Assembly (NCBI GenBank): GCA_018242605.1
Contig: JAFEBP010000014.1
Location: 1 to 64,000, forward strand
DNA length: 64,000 nt
Direction: 5' to 3'
Source: Planctomycetota bacterium
Lineage (GTDB): Bacteria > Planctomycetota > Phycisphaerae > Phycisphaerales > UBA1924
Positions 61,268 to 64,000 of this stretch are shown one piece after another. The notes under the pieces were generated by a model. That model saw only the letters and a list, made by a program, of their open reading frames with translations, had not been told where the DNA came from and did not search any database. Made by a program: the position numbers and the translations under genes. The first letter of the stretch is position 1, and every line of letters begins with the position of its first letter.

Positions 61268-64000
61268 TCACCCCTGGTGATTCGGATTCTCGCCGCAGGC
61301 GCGTTCGATCGCCTCGACGAGGGCGTCGGGCAGGTAGGGCTTCTGCAGGAACCCCGCGTGGGGCGTTTCCTTGAGGTTCTCGACGACTTCCTGCTCCGCG
61401 TATCCGCTGGTCAGGATCACGGGGATGTCCATACCGAGTTCTCGCATGCGTTGGATCACGGCGGGGCCCGAGAGCCCCGGCATGGTCATGTCGAGCAGGA
61501 TGGCGCCGACCTGGTTGCGCATGGCGCACAGCGTCTGGATCGCGGCCTCGCCGTCGATCGCCTTGAGCGTCGCGAAGCCCGCGCGGGCGAGGGCGGCGCA
61601 CGCCATGTCGCGCACGACCTGCTCGTCGTCCACGACCAGGATGCGGCGGTCGTCCTTGTGCCGGGTGTGATCGCCCCGCGCCGGGGTCGCCGGCGCGGCC
61701 GCGGTGGCGGCGACGGCGTTCTGCGCGATCGGGAAGAGGATGCGGACGGTGGTGCCATTGCCCGGCTGGCTGGAAACTTTGATCGCGCCGCGGTGGCCGC
61801 GCATGATCCCCAGCACCGCCGCCAGGCCCAGCCCGCGGCCGGTGAACTTGGTGGTGAAGAACGGGTCGAACATGCGCTGCATGGTCGGGCCGTCCATGCC
61901 CTTGCCGCTGTCGGCGATCTCGAGGTAGACGTAGCGGCCTTCAGGTTCCTCGCTGGAGACGTAGGTGTTCTTGAGGTAGTCGGTCGTGGCGTTCATCACG
62001 CCCGCGCGGACCACGACGGACCCGGGGCGACCCTCCAGAGCGTCCGCGGCGTTGGTGAGCAGGTTCATGAGAACCTGGCGCACCTGCGTGGCGTCGCCAC
62101 GGATGAGGGGCAGGTCGGGCTGCAACTGGAAATCCACGTTGGCCGTGCGCGAGATCGAGACATCCAGGAGCTGTGCCATCTCCAGCACCAGGTCGGACAG
62201 GCTCAGGGGCTCGGTGCTCAGCCGTCCCTTGCCCGCGTAAGCCAGGAGCTGGCGGGTCAGGTCCGCGGCCCGCTGCGCGGCCTGCTCGATGGTCTTGAGG
62301 ACCGGCCGCAGTTCGGACTTTTCCCCCGCGGCGTTGATCGCGAGCCCGGCGTTGCCCAGAATCCCCACGAGCAGGTTGTTGAAATCGTGCGCGATTCCCC
62401 CCGCCATGACTCCCAGGCTCTCCAGCTTCTGCGCGTGCAGCACGCGGGCCTGCAGCCGGTCGCGCTCCTCCTCGGCCAGCTTTCGGTCGGTGGCGTCGTG
62501 CACGATCGTAAACTGCAGGGTGTGCCCCGCGTAATCCAGCGCGCTGGTGTGGATCTCCACGTGCCTGACGCGGCCGTCGGCCAGACGGTGGCCGCACTCG
62601 AACCGGCGGCTGCCGGGGGCGGCGCCGGCGATGGCCACGCCCGGGTCGCTGCCCGGTTCGCTGACCAGCTCCGCGATGCGCATCGTGCGCAGGCGCTCGT
62701 TGGAGTATCCGTAGAACCGGCTGGCCGCGGCGTTGGCGTCCACGATCTGCCCGGTGCCCTGGTCCAGCAGGAGCATGATGGAATCGTGCCCCTCGAACAT
62801 GGCGCGGAACCGTTCCTCGCTGGCGCGCACGGAGTCCATCGCGCGCCGCTGCTCGGTGATGTCGCGGATGATGGCGTTGATCACCGTGCGATTCCCGATC
62901 GAGGCGACGCGCGTTCCGGCCAGGGCGTCGAACTCGGTGCCGTCCTTGCGGCGCATGCGGGTCTCGAAGACGTCGTTGCCCTCGCGAAGGATCTTCTCGA
63001 TGCGGGCGGCCACCCGCTCGCGGGACCGCTCGGCCTTCACTTCGAAAATCGGTTTGCCCCGCAGCTCGGCGGGCGTGTACCCGAGCATCTCCGCCATGGC
63101 GTCGTTGGCTTCGATGATCGTTCCGGTGGCGTGGTCGGCGATCCACACGCCGTACGGAGACTGCTCGAACAGGATCCGGAACTTGCGCTCCGCCATCGCC
63201 ATCTCTTCTTCAGCGGCCTTGCGCTCGGTCACATCGATCATCGCGCCGCGGAGCCTTGTCGTTCCCTGCGACCTGGCCACGGTGGTGATGTCGTGGATCC
63301 ACACGGTCCGGCCATCGGCCGCGACCATGCGGTATTCCAGCTCGTGATCGACCCCGTTGCCCGCGCACTGTGCGCGGAACTTCAGGGCGTTCTCCCGATC
63401 GTCGGCGTGCAGCGTGCCGGCCCAGAAGCCGGGGGCGTACCACGCATCGAGCGGGTAGCCAAGCAGCGACCTGGCGCGGGCGCTCACGAAGGTGAACCGG
63501 TTGAGCGAGACATCGAACTCCCACGCGATCAGGCCGGTGCCTTCCACGAGCAGACGGAACCGCTCGCGGCTCTCGCTGAGCGTCGCGACCAGGTCGCGCT
63601 TCTCTTCGCTCGCGGTGGAGAGGCACAACGCGGTTCCCGAGAACGCGGCGATGAACGCCCACAGGATGCTGATGCCCTGTGGCACGGTCCGCATGTCGAA
63701 GGGCCCGCGCCCGGTCACGGTGGCCCATCCGGCGATGAGGCACATCAGGAAGGAGAGAGAGGCCGTGTTCCGCGGCCCCAGCCGCATCGCGCCCCAGATG
63801 AGCGCGGGCATCGGCAGGAACGTCAGGGGGTGTTGCTCGCTGCCGGGCATGGTCTTGCGGCCGAAGGCCACGAGCGTCGTCAACGCCAGAACCACGGTGA
63901 CCGCGCCGGTTTCCGCGATGCGGTGGCGGACGATGGTCGGGTCCGCGGCCCACATCACCAGCAACGGCGTGAGCAGCAATATCGACACCGCGTCGCCCGC
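61268..64000 (-). CDS. Hybrid sensor histidine kinase (MASE1-PAS-HK-REC), partial
   Basis: Truncated at the right edge; the coding frame continues past position 64000 (AGDAVSILLLTPLL...), so the visible GTG at 63988 is unlikely to be the start. ~910 residues are visible. An integral-membrane MASE1-like region (up to about 120) is followed by several PAS modules (about 135-510), the HisKA motif GGIAHDFNNLLVGILGN, HATPase with NLLTNAADALEG and GRGLGLAAVLGI, and a C-terminal receiver domain (ILVVDDEQ...LLDMTMPG, phospho-acceptor Asp; Lys in LQKPY). It senses an unknown signal and passes phosphate onward. It is convergent with mcsB. Confidence 0.93.
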   Translation of the reverse strand, partial: AGDAVSILLLTPLLVMWAADPTIVRHRIAETGAVTVVLALTTLVAFGRKTMPGSEQHPLTFLPMPALIWGAMRLGPRNTASLSFLMCLIAGWATVTGRGPFDMRTVPQGISILWAFIAAFSGTALCLSTASEEKRDLVATLSESRERFRLLVEGTGLIAWEFDVSLNRFTFVSARARSLLGYPLDAWYAPGFWAGTLHADDRENALKFRAQCAGNGVDHELEYRMVAADGRTVWIHDITTVARSQGTTRLRGAMIDVTERKAAEEEMAMAERKFRILFEQSPYGVWIADHATGTIIEANDAMAEMLGYTPAELRGKPIFEVKAERSRERVAARIEKILREGNDVFETRMRRKDGTEFDALAGTRVASIGNRTVINAIIRDITEQRRAMDSVRASEERFRAMFEGHDSIMLLLDQGTGQIVDANAAASRFYGYSNERLRTMRIAELVSEPGSDPGVAIAGAAPGSRRFECGHRLADGRVRHVEIHTSALDYAGHTLQFTIVHDATDRKLAEEERDRLQARVLHAQKLESLGVMAGGIAHDFNNLLVGILGNAGLAINAAGEKSELRPVLKTIEQAAQRAADLTRQLLAYAGKGRLSTEPLSLSDLVLEMAQLLDVSISRTANVDFQLQPDLPLIRGDATQVRQVLMNLLTNAADALEGRPGSVVVRAGVMNATTDYLKNTYVSSEEPEGRYVYLEIADSGKGMDGPTMQRMFDPFFTTKFTGRGLGLAAVLGIMRGHRGAIKVSSQPGNGTTVRILFPIAQNAVAATAAAPATPARGDHTRHKDDRRILVVDDEQVVRDMACAALARAGFATLKAIDGEAAIQTLCAMRNQVGAILLDMTMPGLSGPAVIQRMRELGMDIPVILTSGYAEQEVVENLKETPHAGFLQKPYLPDALVEAIERACGENPNHQG

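Overview
This 64 kb window is GC-rich (mostly about 65-72% GC by eye), densely packed bacterial chromosome. It most likely comes from a planctomycete of the Phycisphaerae type. That is an inference from several traits: very long secreted proteins ending in paired DGGxDGxDV dockerin-like calcium repeats, a PEP-CTERM-like tail on another secreted protein, short CxxC...CPEC zinc ribbons on membrane proteins, and an McsA/McsB arginine-kinase pair. No rRNA, tRNA, CRISPR array or insertion-sequence transposase was seen. The right end cuts through a hybrid sensor kinase.

Layout. 1-534 is an array of about 78-bp hairpin-forming repeats, followed by a small zinc-ribbon membrane protein. 1100-5150 is a clearly lower-GC island with a HEPN-motif protein and a NACHT NTPase. 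The HEPN gene lies between two copies of the 3' end of the zinc-ribbon gene. The NACHT gene abuts the 3' end of icd (isocitrate dehydrogenase). Just beyond icd is a third defence-type module, an OLD/PARIS-like AAA ATPase with a TOPRIM partner (6852-8630). Together these make a compact putative anti-phage region and the most interesting part of the window.

8.7-33 kb mixes a GH95-like glycosidase, four large dockerin-like secreted proteins, and housekeeping genes: AtpZ-like protein, ClpS, a 2-hydroxyacid dehydrogenase, D-aminoacyl-tRNA deacylase, a FliN-like protein, a GH15 glucoamylase, an M29 aminopeptidase, a Tat-type phosphoesterase, OmpH/Skp, TauE/SafE with DUF1634, and a GmhB-like HAD phosphatase. 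Several convergent gene pairs are separated by large perfect inverted repeats that probably act as bidirectional terminators. 33-38.9 kb holds a glycosyltransferase behind a long structured leader, a beta-CASP RNase with a LOG-family protein, and exported proteins of unknown function.

38.9-49.5 kb holds a DUF3300/DUF2950 pair, ispF, a one-domain asparaginase-like protein, a second OmpH paralogue followed by cysS, and a small quinone-stress regulon (MarR, WrbA-like flavodoxin, pirin) with matching operator-like palindromes in front of marR and the pirin gene. 49.5-64 kb holds an unusual rho lacking the N-terminal RNA-binding domain, a peptidase-S74 chaperone protein, miaB, a methyltransferase, a ketosynthase-like protein without its catalytic histidines, mcsA-mcsB, and a MASE1/PAS hybrid histidine kinase truncated by the window edge.

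All functional calls rest on motif and family recognition by reading. No database search was run, so domain boundaries and residue numbers are approximate.
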